A DNA stretch of 64,000 nucleotides from Congeria kusceri (GCA_027627225.1 CM051026.1:4297915-4361914), one strand, 5' to 3'; positions 45,776 through 56,077 are shown, counted from the stretch's first letter. Notes: a model not told the origin generated them from the letters alone. Made by a program: numbers and translations.

Positions 45776-48700
45776 GTATCTTATGACATTTTTGTTAAAA
45801 TGATTGTTAAGATAACAATAATCCTTATTATTAGACAATTTACTTTTTAGACTAACCCGATTTAGTATGTTTATTAATATAAACAAGAATTAAGTTGAGG
45901 ACAGTAACATACATGTAACGATTGGCTTGAGAACCCCATATATTTATATATATCAGAAATGGTGCAGTTTTAAACTTCCAGTTTTTACCTGGATACCAAT
46001 GTTTAACAGGTAAACTGACTACCTGAATGTTAACATTTTATAAAATCAATACATATCAAGGTTAGTACAGTTTGAGATTGACTTCAATACCACTCTTCTT
46101 GATATCAGTTACACATCGAGGGTTGAGTGTGAAACTATTGTATCTGATATATAAATGTTAAGCTACTCATGCTCAATCTTTGAAAATACTATTATTGCCT
46201 TTTCTTAACTATTTTGCAAACACGGTAACCTTTATTCCAATGCTGGCATATTCATTTTAAGCTAAACTGACCGAAGGCCAGCGAGCTTATGCCATGGCGG
46301 TTCGGTTGTGTGTGTGTGCGTGCGTCCATAGGTTTTTCCTTTCATCTCCTCGAAAAGCAGTTGGCCAACTTTGCTGAAACTTCACACCAATGTTTCTTGG
46401 ATTGTCCTCGATCAAAGTCACTCCAATTGTTCCAGTACGCTGCACAAAAATGGCCACCAGGGCGTTAAATAGAAACATCTTTAAATGACATCTCATCCTC
46501 AACCTCTGGGTGAATTTTCATATAATTTAGAAAAATGTTCCTTGGGTGGTCCTCTACCAAAATTTCTCAAATGTTGATGCTCAGTTGAAAAACAACATAG
46601 CCACCAGGGGGCGGGCCATTTTTTTCTTAAATGGCTGTATTGAAAACTTTGAAAATCTTTGTCTGAAATTATTGGTTGGATTTAGAAATTATTCACGCAC
46701 TGTTCCTTGGGAGGTTCTCTACAAAAGTTTCTCAAATTAGTAAGGTCTGTTGTAAAAACTACGGAGGCAGGGCATTTTTACGTTATATGTTTTTATTGAA
46801 AATCTTTTTGTCAAAAACCACTTGTTTGGATTTCAAACTTCTTTGACAGAAATGCTCCTTGGTTGTTTTTCTACCAAAGTTCCTCACATGGTTTAAGTCC
46901 TTAAAAAAATGGCCGCCACGGGGCGGGCCATTTTTCCTAATAGGATTATATTAAAATTTTTGAAGATCTTTATGTTAGAAACCACTGGTTGGATTTTGAA
47001 GTAATTTTACCAAAATTATTGAATTATTTTGATTTGCTAAAAAACTTGGCCGCCAGTGGTTGGGGCCTTTTTAGCTCGACTTTTCTAATAAAAGGCAAGC
47101 TTTTCTGCTCGCCCCGGCGTCAGCGTCGGCATCCGAGTTACGTTAAAGTTTTTTGGTAAGCTTGTTTCTCAGGAATGGCTCGAGGGATTTCATTAAAAGT
47201 TAAAACATTTATTCCCTACATTAAAATGAACCTATAGGCCAAGTTTGGTAACACTAGTTTGAAATTTGTCAAAATTATGGGCCTTTTTACACTGAGAAAT
47301 TTTACATATAACTATATGGACAGGTTAAAGATTTTTGGTAAGCTGGTTTCTCAGGAATGGCATGAGGGATTTCATTCAAACTTAGAACACTTATTCCCTA
47401 TATTAAAATGAACTCATAAGCCAATTATGATAACTCTAGTTTGAAATTGACAAAATTGTGGGCCTTTTTACACTTAGAAATGGACAGGTTAAAGTTTTTC
47501 AGTAAGCTAGTTTCTCAATTTTTTGTTTCCGCTGCCTAACTCGAGAACAAATTAAGCTATTGTAATGAAACTTCAAACATAGATATCTTATAGCGAGACC
47601 TCGCTTGGGATTACATATGTGGTGGGTAGGGTCAAGGTCACTGTTACTAAAAATAGAATAAACAGTTTCCGCTCAATAACTTGAGAACGCACTGAGATAT
47701 TTTAATGAAACTTAATACAAACATACCTTATATCGAGACCTCACTTGCGATTGCGTTTAGGGTCAAGGGTCAAGGTCAATGTTACTGAAATAGAAAAACG
47801 GTTTCCGCTCAATAACTTTAGAACGCATTGAGATATTTTAATGAAACTTTATACATAGATACTTTATATAGAGACCTTGCTTGGGATTGCATATGGGGTG
47901 GGTGAGGTCAAGGTCACTGGTACTAAAAATAGAAAATGGTAACCGCTCAATAACTTAAGAACGCATTGAGATATTTTTATGAAACTTAGTGCATAGATAC
48001 CTTATATCGAGACCTTGCTTGGGATTGCATATGGGGTGGGTGTGGTTACGGTCAAGTTTACCATTACTAAAAATTTTATTGATGTGCTGACTTTAATGCA
48101 TTTTGTTTGAAAAATTTGGTTTTCGGGGAATTTCCATGTTTCTTGTTTAAGAAAAAAATGCCAGTAACTCTTTCAAGCACAAGAAAAGTCTAGCTAGCTG
48201 TCCTCCTACAGCTCTTCTTTTGTTATATGGCTTATCAGCAGGGTCCTTTTGCTTCTGACACTCCTTACTTTATAAGCAATTGGAGCAAAACAGACACTCA
48301 TGTGCCTTCGTTATATTTTATGTGCCAAAGTACGCTTAAATATCCAGTAGAAGACTATATGAGGCACGTTGTGGGAAAACTGGCCTTAATACATGTGCGT
48401 AAATGTCGTCCCGGATTAGCCTGTGCAGTCCGCACAGGCTAATCCGGGACAGCACTTTAAGCTTTTATGGTATTTTCTGTTTCAAGGAAGTCTCTTCTAA
48501 ATATAAATCCACTATAGGCGGAAAGTGCCATCCCTGATTAGCCTGTTGCGGAATCCGCACAGGCTGATCCGGGATGACACTTTATGCACATGCATTAAGC
48601 CCGGTTTTCCCATGACACGCCACATAATGTTTTGAAATGGCCAATCTAAACCATCCATCTCATAAGCTTTGAACTTAGAATATGTATAACAGTATTTTTT

Positions 48701-51059
48701 TTTATATTTAAGAAAAATTTGCCAAATTATTTTAAGCATTTTATTATAATATACTATATTTTGTTTCAGACAGTGCACCAAAGTGACGCTTGTATCTGAG
48801 TGTGTCAAAACCCAGTCAACTGACCTGCAGCAGTTTGCAGTGAAGCTTCAAACAATTCGGGAACAAATGAACAATCTTCAAACAAATTGGGAGACCGGCA
48901 TTAAATCACTGCAGGGTTCATATGATGAACAATTACACAAAATACGAGAAACACGCAGGAAAATAAATGACACTTTAGACAATATTGAAAAAATCACTTT
49001 GAAGGAAATGAAAAACACACTCACAACTCTGCAAGCTTCTCTCAAGACTGATGTGAACAACTGCAGAAGGCTTCGTGACGACTTGAAAATACTGCATGAA
49101 GCCATTCAGGACATAAGTGATATAAGCATGAAAGAACTCTCCTTTATAGCGAGCAAGAAATGTAGCGACAAAATACAACAGTCTGAAACATATTTGAAGG
49201 AGAACTCTGTTCAGGTTAAAAGTTCACTAACATTCCAGCCTAACAGTGACATTGAGCAGTACTTGTCCAAACTGTCAGGTCTGGGGAGGATTGTACACAG
49301 TACCCAGCCATTGACAGTGCAGGGAAACCCAGACCAAGTATTGACTGTTAAAGGAAAGTCAGAGTATGTTGTGAGCATACCAAGTGATTCATCAGCATGC
49401 TGGATCAGAGGCATATGTGTTCTCCCTGATGGCCAGATTCTTGTTGTAGACAACAATAATAAGAAATTAAAGCTGCTGGACCAGCAGTACAGGGTGCTTA
49501 CTCATTGTGATGTGTCTACTGATCCACGGGACATATGTCATATAACACACAGTGAAGTTGCTGTTACTGTGAATGATGATAACACACATGAGATCCAGTT
49601 TATCTCAGTCAACAATGGGCAGCTGGTGAAGGGCAGGAAGCTTCAGTTACAACATCGCTGTAGAGGTATCGCCCACCACCAGGGGGAGCTGTATGTCACT
49701 GATCATACTGCACTGTACAAGTACGCGCTGAGTGGGAAACTGGTCAGCAAGCTGTATGAGGATACATCACATAGTCTGACAGGTTAGAATCATGGCGGGT
49801 TCATCCGGCTAGTATTAGAAATATGTATCATAAAGTAATTGTAAGACTGCATAGTTGTAGAATGTACGTGTGTCAGTTTAAGTTTACAACAGCAGTTAAG
49901 AATGATTTTCAGTATTATTGATTTATATATATGAGTAATCCTGTATGTTGGCTGTCACTACATGGCATGTCTATAAATAGACACTGAGTGCTTTTCAATG
50001 ACACACCTTGTGACCTATTGTTTAAACTTTGTGATTTGGAAATAACTATACATGTATAATGACTTTTATAATTAACATTGCTTCATAACATTATATTCAA
50101 TCAATAAACCTCAAATTGTTGTATTTGAAATTTGAGAAATTTCCTTAATTATGTTTATAAAATTATAAAATTAACAACAGTTACTGGCTTTTATAACCGG
50201 TGAAGAAGAACTAGATAGAAAAGTTCCAATCCCATTTGTTTTGAAACATTATTTTCTTGTAGTAAAATGTTACAAACGTAACTACAGTCACAATATTGTA
50301 CGTGCACATGTATGAAATATGTCAGCTCGTGTCAATTTCACTAATATGTCAATATATTGTAATCATGTATACATGTATAGGAAACCCATTATTACTGCAT
50401 ATAGTTACATCAGCTGACACATTCATGTGTACATGTTCATTGTACCGTGTAATTGTTTACATCTGTGTAATTGTGGTAGACTTCAATTCTAACTCACCAG
50501 TCAACGTGTCAAACTTTTAGGCAATAAACTGATACAGAACCTTCCTGTCACACTAAAATATTCATTATTATTGGATTTTATGCAGATCTTTAAGACGCGT
50601 AATTGTCTGTTTAACGACGCATTAATAATACGATGTCACTGCAGTTTGTTTATTAACATTATTAAACATTTAAAGTAATTTAATATCTTGATGTGACTCT
50701 GTTTTGCAGTATGGAAGTGTGCTGTGAGTCCCTCTGGGGATCGTATATACATCATCAACTGGTCCCAGCACAAGCTCCTCACCCTGGCCAGGGATGGGTC
50801 AGTACTCTCTACATTGGAGGACCCTGAACTACGATACCCACGTGCTGTACATGTGACACCTGCAGGCCAGGTGTTGGTCTGTGGAGGCCCGTCCAAGAAT
50901 ATCATACAGGTGGACAGGGAGGGCAGGAAGAAGCTGGCCACTCTGGCTACAGACAGGGATGGAGTGAAGAACCCATGGTCAGTCTGCTACAACAGGCACA
51001 CAGCCTCCATCATTGTGGGGCAAGGGAATAACAATATCCTGTTGTTCACACTGCAATAG
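45441..51059 (+). CDS. TRIM-like B-box/coiled-coil/NHL-repeat protein, 3 coding exons
   Basis: Spliced gene, join(45441..45775, 48770..49782, 50710..51059), 565 residues. All junctions are GT-AG and keep frame. Residues about 15-60 form a degenerate first B-box (repeated CxxC pairs, YCETC, FYCGKC). Residues about 73-116 form a B-box 2 (CEVHKDKKLEIFCEDH, CCSNC, NHRQC). Residues about 120-240 are a polar coiled coil. About 270-565 is a propeller of NHL-like strands (CVLPDGQILVVDNNNKK, AHHQGELYVTD, AVSPSGDRIYI, VTPAGQVLVCGG). There is no N-terminal RING, so it is TRIM-like but probably not itself an E3 ligase of the RING type. Such proteins act as cytoplasmic scaffolds or in innate signalling; that role is family knowledge, not shown here. 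The start ATG opens the frame directly in exon 1. From memory it closely resembles a large paralogous family in Dreissena. Confidence 0.88.
46256..47070 (+). repeat. Tandem block, family E, ~175 bp units, in intron 1
   Basis: Starts AAGCTAAACTGACCGAAGGC with a GTGTGTGTGCGTGCGTCC run. Units share TTCCTTGGGTGGTCCTCTAC and CAGGGGGCGGGCCATTTTT. About four units, the last truncated at the next element. Confidence 0.75.
47073..48220 (+). mobile_element. Repeat element with paired subterminal ends and a 3' hairpin, in intron 1
   Basis: The left end AGCTCGACTTTTCT (47073-47086) pairs with AGAAAAGTCTAGCT (48182-48195, one mismatch). A hairpin AGCTGT...ACAGCT (48196-48213) lies at the 3' terminus. The interior has AAGGCAAGC-type units, then four family A units (47515-48070). 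Paired subterminal repeats, a 3' hairpin and internal tandem repeats are the hallmarks of Helentron-derived non-autonomous elements; assignment is inferred. Confidence 0.6.
48356..48632. mobile_element. Palindromic MITE with nested hairpins, in intron 1
   Basis: Inverted arms begin TATGAGGCACGTTGTGGGAA on the left and mirror it on the right (to ~48632). Each arm itself contains a hairpin around GATTAGCCTGTGCAGTCCGC/ACAGGCTAATCC. The motif GTCCCGGATTAGCCTGTG with AGCACTTT recurs in both arms. I recall this as a widespread mollusc MITE family. No coding capacity. Confidence 0.85.
48770..49782 (+). CDS. B-box gene exon 2 (coiled coil and start of propeller)
   Basis: The acceptor is TTTGTTTCAG at 48760-48769 and the donor is ACAG|gttaga at 49782/49783. 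The reading is open upstream of the first internal Met (48783), so the exon starts at RQCTKVTLVSEC, not at that Met. It carries the coiled coil (STDLQQFAVKLQTI, YDEQLHKIRETRRKI) and the first propeller strands. It ends one base into a codon. Confidence 0.88.
49783..50709 (+). other. Intron 2 of the B-box gene
   Basis: 927 bp, AT-rich, GT-AG. I see nothing distinct in it beyond short AT-rich and ACATGTA-like words around 50296-50420. Confidence 0.8.
50710..51059 (+). CDS. B-box gene exon 3 (C-terminal propeller blades, stop)
   Basis: The acceptor is GTTTTGCAG at 50701-50709. The split codon G+TA gives Val, and the sequence continues WKCAVSPSGDRIYIINW. It contains repeated NHL-like blades and ends NNNILLFTLQ with TAG at 51057-51059. 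Base composition is clearly more GC-rich than the surrounding introns. Confidence 0.88.
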
Positions 51060-51768
51060 CTTACTTTTACATGTATCAGACATTTGTATAATAACAAATG
51101 TGTTAATTTTAAAATGACCTTATGTATTTATATTGAAACTGATGTATTGTGTAATGTATTATTTTTCAAATTCATGTATTGTGTATTGTGTTAATTGTGG
51201 TTTAGGATCTACAATATGTTTGTATAAACAATATTTTTATCTTAAAATAACAGTGTATTTTTGGACATTGTGAATTATATTCTACTGTCTGTGTCTTACA
51301 TAATTGCTATTGCATTTTACACCACTTAACAAGTTAACATATACTGTATGCCAAAATGACAACTATTTTAGTTTAGAAGTTAATGTTTGTACATAAATAT
51401 ACATGTACATGACACTTGCTATTTTTAGACTGACTGTCATTTCTACATACATGTTAGAAATTTATTTGATCAATTACTTGTAAACATGACACTGATATGT
51501 TATATTAAATACTTGAATTTGAAATACGAAGGATTTTTTAACTGTCTCCAGTAAAAAGACATTGATCTTTTGAGTATTGTTTACTTCAAAGATAGAAAAT
51601 GAATATATAATGTGAAATTGGTTAATTTCATTATGTATAATGCTGATAATGATTTAACATCGTTTATTTTTACATCGATACTTGTGCTTGCAGTTAAATA
51701 GATAGTTAAATAAATGACTAAATAGATAATCATTAATGATGTCCATGCACCAAATTATTTATGTAAAA
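51060..51768 (+). other. Likely 3' UTR and downstream of the B-box gene
   Basis: AT-rich sequence after the TAG stop. An AATAAA hexamer lies at 51709-51714 and another at 52053-52058. Either could be the polyadenylation signal, and the sequence alone cannot choose. No ORF or repeat was recognised here. Confidence 0.5.
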
Positions 51769-52160
51769 CGTGATAGCAGCAAACCGCCATAACTAAAGGT
51801 AAACTTTTTCAAAACGTTCAATGGCCAATTAAGTGTACAGGTGTTCAAATTCTTATTTATTTGTGAAATGTAAAGTTATAATGACTGAAATATGGGTTGT
51901 TTGTGAATCATTGGTAATTATTAAGTTCCAAAACGAAATCGATTAAAGTTTTGTCATGAAACTGTTTGTATTTACTTGTGAAAACCAGACAGGTATTACA
52001 TTATCTCACCATGTAACAAAACTTCTCTTTTTTTATTATATGTGAATTTTTCAATAAATGATTATTTGTCTTGTCTGAATTTTTTTTTTATCTATGATGT
52101 ACTTGCAGATTAATGATTTGTATACAAAGTAATGCATTTTTATTGACATTTTATAGCATA
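51769..52160 (+). repeat. Local duplication downstream of the B-box gene, copy 1
   Basis: AGCAGCAAACCGCCATAACT, GTAAACTTTTTCAAAAC, CAATGGCCAATTA, then AAAGTAATGCATTTTTATTG and ACATTTTATAGCATA match 55402-55650 in the same order, with a longer gap in this copy. Confidence 0.7.
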
Positions 52161-52369
52161 ATTGAGATATTTCAATGAAACTTCAAATGTAGATACCTTA
52201 TATCGAGACCTTGCTTTACCTATGTGGTGGGTGGGGTCAAGGTCACTGTTACTAAAAATAGAAAAACAGTTTTCGCTCAATAACTTGAGAATGTATTGAG
52301 AAATTTTAATGAAGTTCATATATAGATATCAGGTGAGCGACCCAGGGCCATCGTGGCCCTCTTGTTTGT
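52150..52369 (+). mobile_element. 3' end of a tandem-block element, with CAGGTGAG and terminal hairpin
   Basis: One and a half family A units, then CAGGTGAGCGACC (52330-) and a perfect hairpin GGGCCA-TCG-TGGCCC (52345-52359) followed by TCTTGTT. CAGGTGAG is the inverse of the CTCACCTG found at family 5' ends (17640, 35030, 44239). Confidence 0.7.
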
Positions 52370-52386
52370 AGATGGTAGTGTGCCAG

Positions 52387-52700
52387 GCCTGGCTAGCTCA
52401 GTTGGTAGAGTGCTGGACTGTAAATCCGGGGATCGTTAGTTCGAACCCCAGCCCGGTCACATTACTTGTGTCAGCATTGGACATGAAATTATTTCTATGG
52501 CCATTCTCCCCCTACCTCAGATTCAAGTAGGGCAGTTGTCAGCTACTGGCGTAAGTATGTGCACTTAGTAGTGGTAAACCAAATAGATCAGCTAAGCTTG
52601 CCCAGGAAAAGTGTGAATAGGTTAACTGACCATTGTGGTATGACTGAACGCTGTTAAAAACGGCGAACAGTCCAAACAAACAAACCAAACAAACAAACGT
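52387..52700 (+). mobile_element. tRNA(Tyr-like)-derived SINE
   Basis: The head GCCTGGCTAGCTCAGTTGGT has an A box TAGCTCAGTTGG (52394-52405) and B box GTTCGAACCCC (52439-52449), with a tyrosine-type anticodon loop CTGTAAA. The body ends CGCTGTTAAAAACGGCG-like, followed by an AAACAAACAAACC tail. It is a SINE rather than a tRNA gene because of the body and tail and because the acceptor stem is imperfect. Confidence 0.8.
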
Positions 52701-53751
52701 ACAAGTATATCGTAGTGTGTGATGTATTCTTAGCGTGTACCAAAGGGTAAGTTGCGCTTGGATGCCATTCACAGGAAAATTGGTCCCATTGGATTACCAG
52801 TTGATAATAAGACCTTTCTTTTTAGAGAGATGCCCAAAACTCATGCTTTTTCTGTCCATGTCGGCTTGGTCAGCTTTGTGCAAGTTCTGCTTGTCAATAC
52901 ATAAAAAAAAAAATTCTTAAATTTCTGAATGTGTCCTGGTCTCAAGCAGCTGAGTAACTGTGATTTCCTGCCAAATAAATGGTCTCAAGTGGAAAATCTG
53001 CTGTGACATCATTTTCCCCAGCTCAGAATCATTCCTGCCGGACAAGGCCTGTAGCTGCTGCTTAACCGGTTTAGTACGGCTTGTGTTTATTTGCCTTACC
53101 TTGCTGTACATTCAGTTTTACATCATGCATGTTTATACATTTGTAGACATTTATATGTTTGTAGACATGTTTATACATTTTATACATTTGTATCTGTTCG
53201 GTCTGTTTGATGTATCGTTTGGTGGTGTATGTAATATGAATGTGCACAGGCCCTTTGTAAACTTCTTGAATGTGTAGTGTGGACTGTTGAATGCACTTTA
53301 TTAATACAAGAGTGCTATCAGGAAATATTTCAGTGGTAGAACTATATGCATTTATTATTGCAGTGCGGTTAAAGCATCATTTTAAAGCTATGTCTGCAGC
53401 AATTTGCAATTTCATGCACATACTATTTCACTTGGTGCAGCTAGTGACAAAGTGACAGAGAATATCTGGTTTAAAAGGATCTAATTTGTGAATAACAAGT
53501 GATTACAAGTATTGTTTAAAAAGGCTGTGTATACAAATATGTATCTTTATTTAAAACAAATAACATCAGATATTAAATAAAAATCATGAAGAAAAAAAAA
53601 ATTCAATGGTAAAAAGGAATGAAGCCCTCACGAGCAAATTGGTGAAAGTTCTTTGACAATTTGAGCTATTCTGTTGTAATTTAGTTGCGCATACACTGGT
53701 TTGATAAGAACTCTGGTGTTAAACTGATTTCAATTTATATTTTATTTTCAG
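52701..53751. other. No supported gene
   Basis: Contains chance frames on both strands (such as 52917-53111 minus and 52960-53277 plus) with no recognised domain. Upstream exons of the possible gene at 53752 could be here but I cannot place them. Confidence 0.35.
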
Positions 53752-53824
53752 CAACAGAACATGCTGATGCACCTGAAAAATATCGAGATCCGACAGTTCC
53801 AACAGCATGTCCATGAACTACCAG
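53752..53824 (+). CDS. Possible penultimate exon of an unidentified gene
   Basis: The acceptor is TTATTTTCAG and the donor is CCAG|gtgggt. In phase 0 it reads QQNMLMHLKNIEIRQF then QQHVHELP with no stop, and ends one base into a codon, in register with the exon at 55300. In phase 1 it would read ATEHADAPEKYRDPTVPTAC and end in TGA inside the exon, so a different gene end is also possible. No upstream partner exon was found between the B-box gene and here. The product was not recognised. Confidence 0.4.
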
Positions 53825-54432
53825 GTGGGTGTTGTTCCTATTGTTGCTGTTTTCACTGCTGAAGGGACTTCTTAATTGCTAATGAGGAGCTATCTGATAC
53901 AAAGAATAAGAAATCTGCTAATCTTAACACTTAACCCGGAAATGTTATTATTTTACAATTAACAGGGTTTTGACCTCTCACTACCCATAATGAGACTTAA
54001 ATTAGATTTTACTCAAGCGTTTTTTTTCTGTTCACCGAAAAACAGCCAGTTTTAGAGATTAATATGAATAAAAGCATCAGCAATTGGTCATACAAAATAC
54101 GCTAAAAATGATGGTGAGTCTATTAGTTTATCTTGTGCTAAATCAACTTTAAAAGAATATAAATTATCATACTGCCACTCTTTTGCACCATTTCAACTTA
54201 TACTATTCCTTTCACCACAACTATTCTCAGTATTAAAGCTCTGCAAAATTAACATGAACTTTTTGAGTCGATATATTAGAAAACCATTGCGATGAAAATC
54301 TGTACATAATTTTACTACTGGAATCGTAAACAGAGTATAAATATACGAAATAATGCTGATAAGAATTCACGAGTGTCAGGCCAGGTCGTCCTAGCTATAC
54401 ATATTATTCATACTACAACTACTAAAATGACT

Positions 54433-54515
54433 GCTGTTACCGCTTATAATCCTTATTGTTTAGCCACACATGCTGTTACTGCTTATAATCCTTATTGTTT
54501 AGCCACACATGCTGT
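54433..54515 (+). repeat. 39-bp tandem repeat, 2 copies plus partial
   Basis: GCTGTTAC(C/T)GCTTATAAT followed by CCTTATTGTTTAGCCACACA occurs at 54433 and 54472 with one substitution. A partial third starts at 54511. Confidence 0.9.
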
Positions 54516-54837
54516 TACAGCTAATGATTCCGGGCTCTTTTGATGATGACTTTGGTGGAGAAATTTACAGTGAATTAACTAAACTCCACTTGTATTGATA
54601 TGGCTTGTAATGATATATGCATATAAAGACACTGATTCCAAGGTCCGGAACCGATCCCTATATATTTCATTTGATATTGGTCAGTGTCACTATAACTGCC
54701 ATGTTAAAACTGGAGAAAGTTTAATATCTATAGAAAGACCATTTCTTGCTTATGGCAGTATTTAGTGACATCACAAGCATTCAGAATTGTCATTGAAACC
54801 TTATATACAATGTACTCGTACACATGCTGCGAGTTGC

Positions 54838-55060
54838 TCATCCGTGGTCTAGTGGTAAAACAGTGGCTTCACAACCCAGGATTCTCATGTTCGAGACCCC
54901 GCTCCACCCTAACCTACTAACAGTCATTGATGAGACGTTAAACTGGGTTGCAGTGTACTATGTGCTTCTCACCAGGCACTAAAAGACCCAGGGTCGCCTC
55001 TGGAATGGGGCGTCTCCTGTATCTCACATTATCCCCCATTATACAACTAACCTGTCTTCT
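54838..55060 (+). mobile_element. tRNA-derived SINE
   Basis: The head CGTGGTCTAGTGGTAAAACA has an A-box-like TCTAGTGGTAAAA, an anticodon-loop-like TTCACAA, and a B-box-like ATGTTCGAGACC at about 54887-54898. The body contains GATGAGACGTTAAACTGGGT. The 3' end is not sharply defined. Confidence 0.65.
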
Positions 55061-55299
55061 GTAATATGATCGATGTTGCGTCTCTCACCTGTATTCTGAT
55101 ATTTCCATGCGCTTGGTGGCCTTATTTCGGATGTGAAGATATTTTGATATAGGGATATAAATTCTATGGTCTGCTCAGTATTGTTCCAAGTGGAGTTTAC
55201 TGTATAAAACATTATTATAACTTGAAATATAATTTTTAATAATAATGCACTATAACCTGCAGTGTTGAAAACAAATTTTTACTGTTTTTCTTGTTGCAG

Positions 55300-55361
55300 A
55301 CAGCAGCCCGTCCACACTTAGGGACAGCAATGAACCCGATCCTGACACTGAACATTCCTGA
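55300..55361 (+). CDS. Possible terminal exon of the same unidentified gene
   Basis: The acceptor is TTCTTGTTGCAG. The split codon G+AC gives Asp, then SSPSTLRDSNEPDPDTEHS and TGA at 55359-55361. A short serine/proline/acidic tail is plausible as a C terminus. Sequence just downstream (55402-55650) resembles the region beyond the B-box gene, so this end may belong to a local duplication. Confidence 0.4.
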
Positions 55362-55401
55362 ACGATGCCAAAACCATGCACATTTTTTTTGCAGCAAAAC
55401 C

Positions 55402-55650
55402 TGGTAGCAGCCAACAATGTTCCGCCATAACTGGAGGTAAATGTTTTGAAAACTTACAATGGCCAATTGTTTTGATGTTTTGCGCAATACCGGGGTATTT
55501 TCTTTCTAAGAGAACTTTTAGTTGAAATAAGTTTGAATCTTCAAAAAGAACTTTTTTTTTGTTTGACATTTTTAATTTTTTTTAAATTTACGTTGTACAT
55601 GCAGAATTATATAATGTAATGCATTTTTATTGACATTTTATTGCATACAT
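55402..55650 (+). repeat. Local duplication downstream of the B-box gene, copy 2
   Basis: Paralogue of 51769-52160. It lies just after the possible terminal exon at 55300-55361. Confidence 0.7.
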
Positions 55651-55714
55651 TTATATTTTCATATGAACAACGTTTATACATCGAAATAAGCAAGGAAAGT
55701 ATTGAAGGTTTATA

Positions 55715-55800
55715 CCGATATTTGAACTCCCTATCCCACAGCTCCGTAGTCCACTGCTCTATCCACTACACCACTCTGTCTCGTGGTTTCATTGGTATTG
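55715..55800 (-). mobile_element. Degenerate tRNA-derived SINE head, minus strand
   Basis: On the minus strand, AGTGGTGTAGTGGATAGAGC (A box) is followed by GGACTACGGAGCTGTGGGAT and GGGAGTTCAAATA (B-box-like). Confidence 0.5.
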
Positions 55801-55952
55801 AAAAGGGATTATATGGATAGAATGAGTGTTAAATATAGCAATCACATGACTTGGACTTGGTCACATGACCATAGTCTAGGTCATGTGATTTTTTTTACTG
55901 TTACGTTTTATTGAAAGGATAAATAAATGTTTCGAACAGCTACCAGCAGAAG

Positions 55953-56005
55953 CCTAAATAGCTCAGTTGGTAGGCTTGATGTGTGGGTTCAAATACCGCT
56001 CCGTT
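55953..56005 (+). mobile_element. Truncated tRNA-like sequence
   Basis: CTAAATAGCTCAGTTGGTAG (A box) and GTGTGGGTTCAAATACCGC (B box) are only about 30 bp apart, so most of the anticodon arm is deleted. It cannot be a functional tRNA and is probably a SINE remnant. Confidence 0.5.
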
Positions 56006-56048
56006 TTAGAAAACTCCTTGGGGGGATGGGGGGCAGAAGTGGAGGTTG

Positions 56049-56077
56049 TTATACTATAAATATAATTTATAGTATAA
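56049..56077. repeat. Perfect AT-rich palindrome
   Basis: TTATACTATAAAT and ATTTATAGTATAA are perfect 13-bp arms around a 3-base loop. Confidence 0.8.

Larger units (their letters stand above)
45776..48769 (+). other. Intron 1 of the B-box gene, rich in inserted repeats
   Basis: 2994 bp intron. It holds a fragment (46116-46151) of the palindromic element seen at 43748-43833, a tandem-repeat block at about 46256-47070, a second block with matching ends at 47073-48220, and a palindromic MITE at 48356-48632. No additional coding exon was recognised in it. Confidence 0.8.

Noticed and set aside
52387..52460. Functional tRNA-Tyr gene
   Set aside because: A and B boxes are present but the acceptor stem is imperfect and a SINE body with an AAACAAACAAA tail follows.
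52917..53277. Overlapping frames on both strands that look protein-like
   Set aside because: No recognised domain and no splice partner in phase with the exon at 53752.
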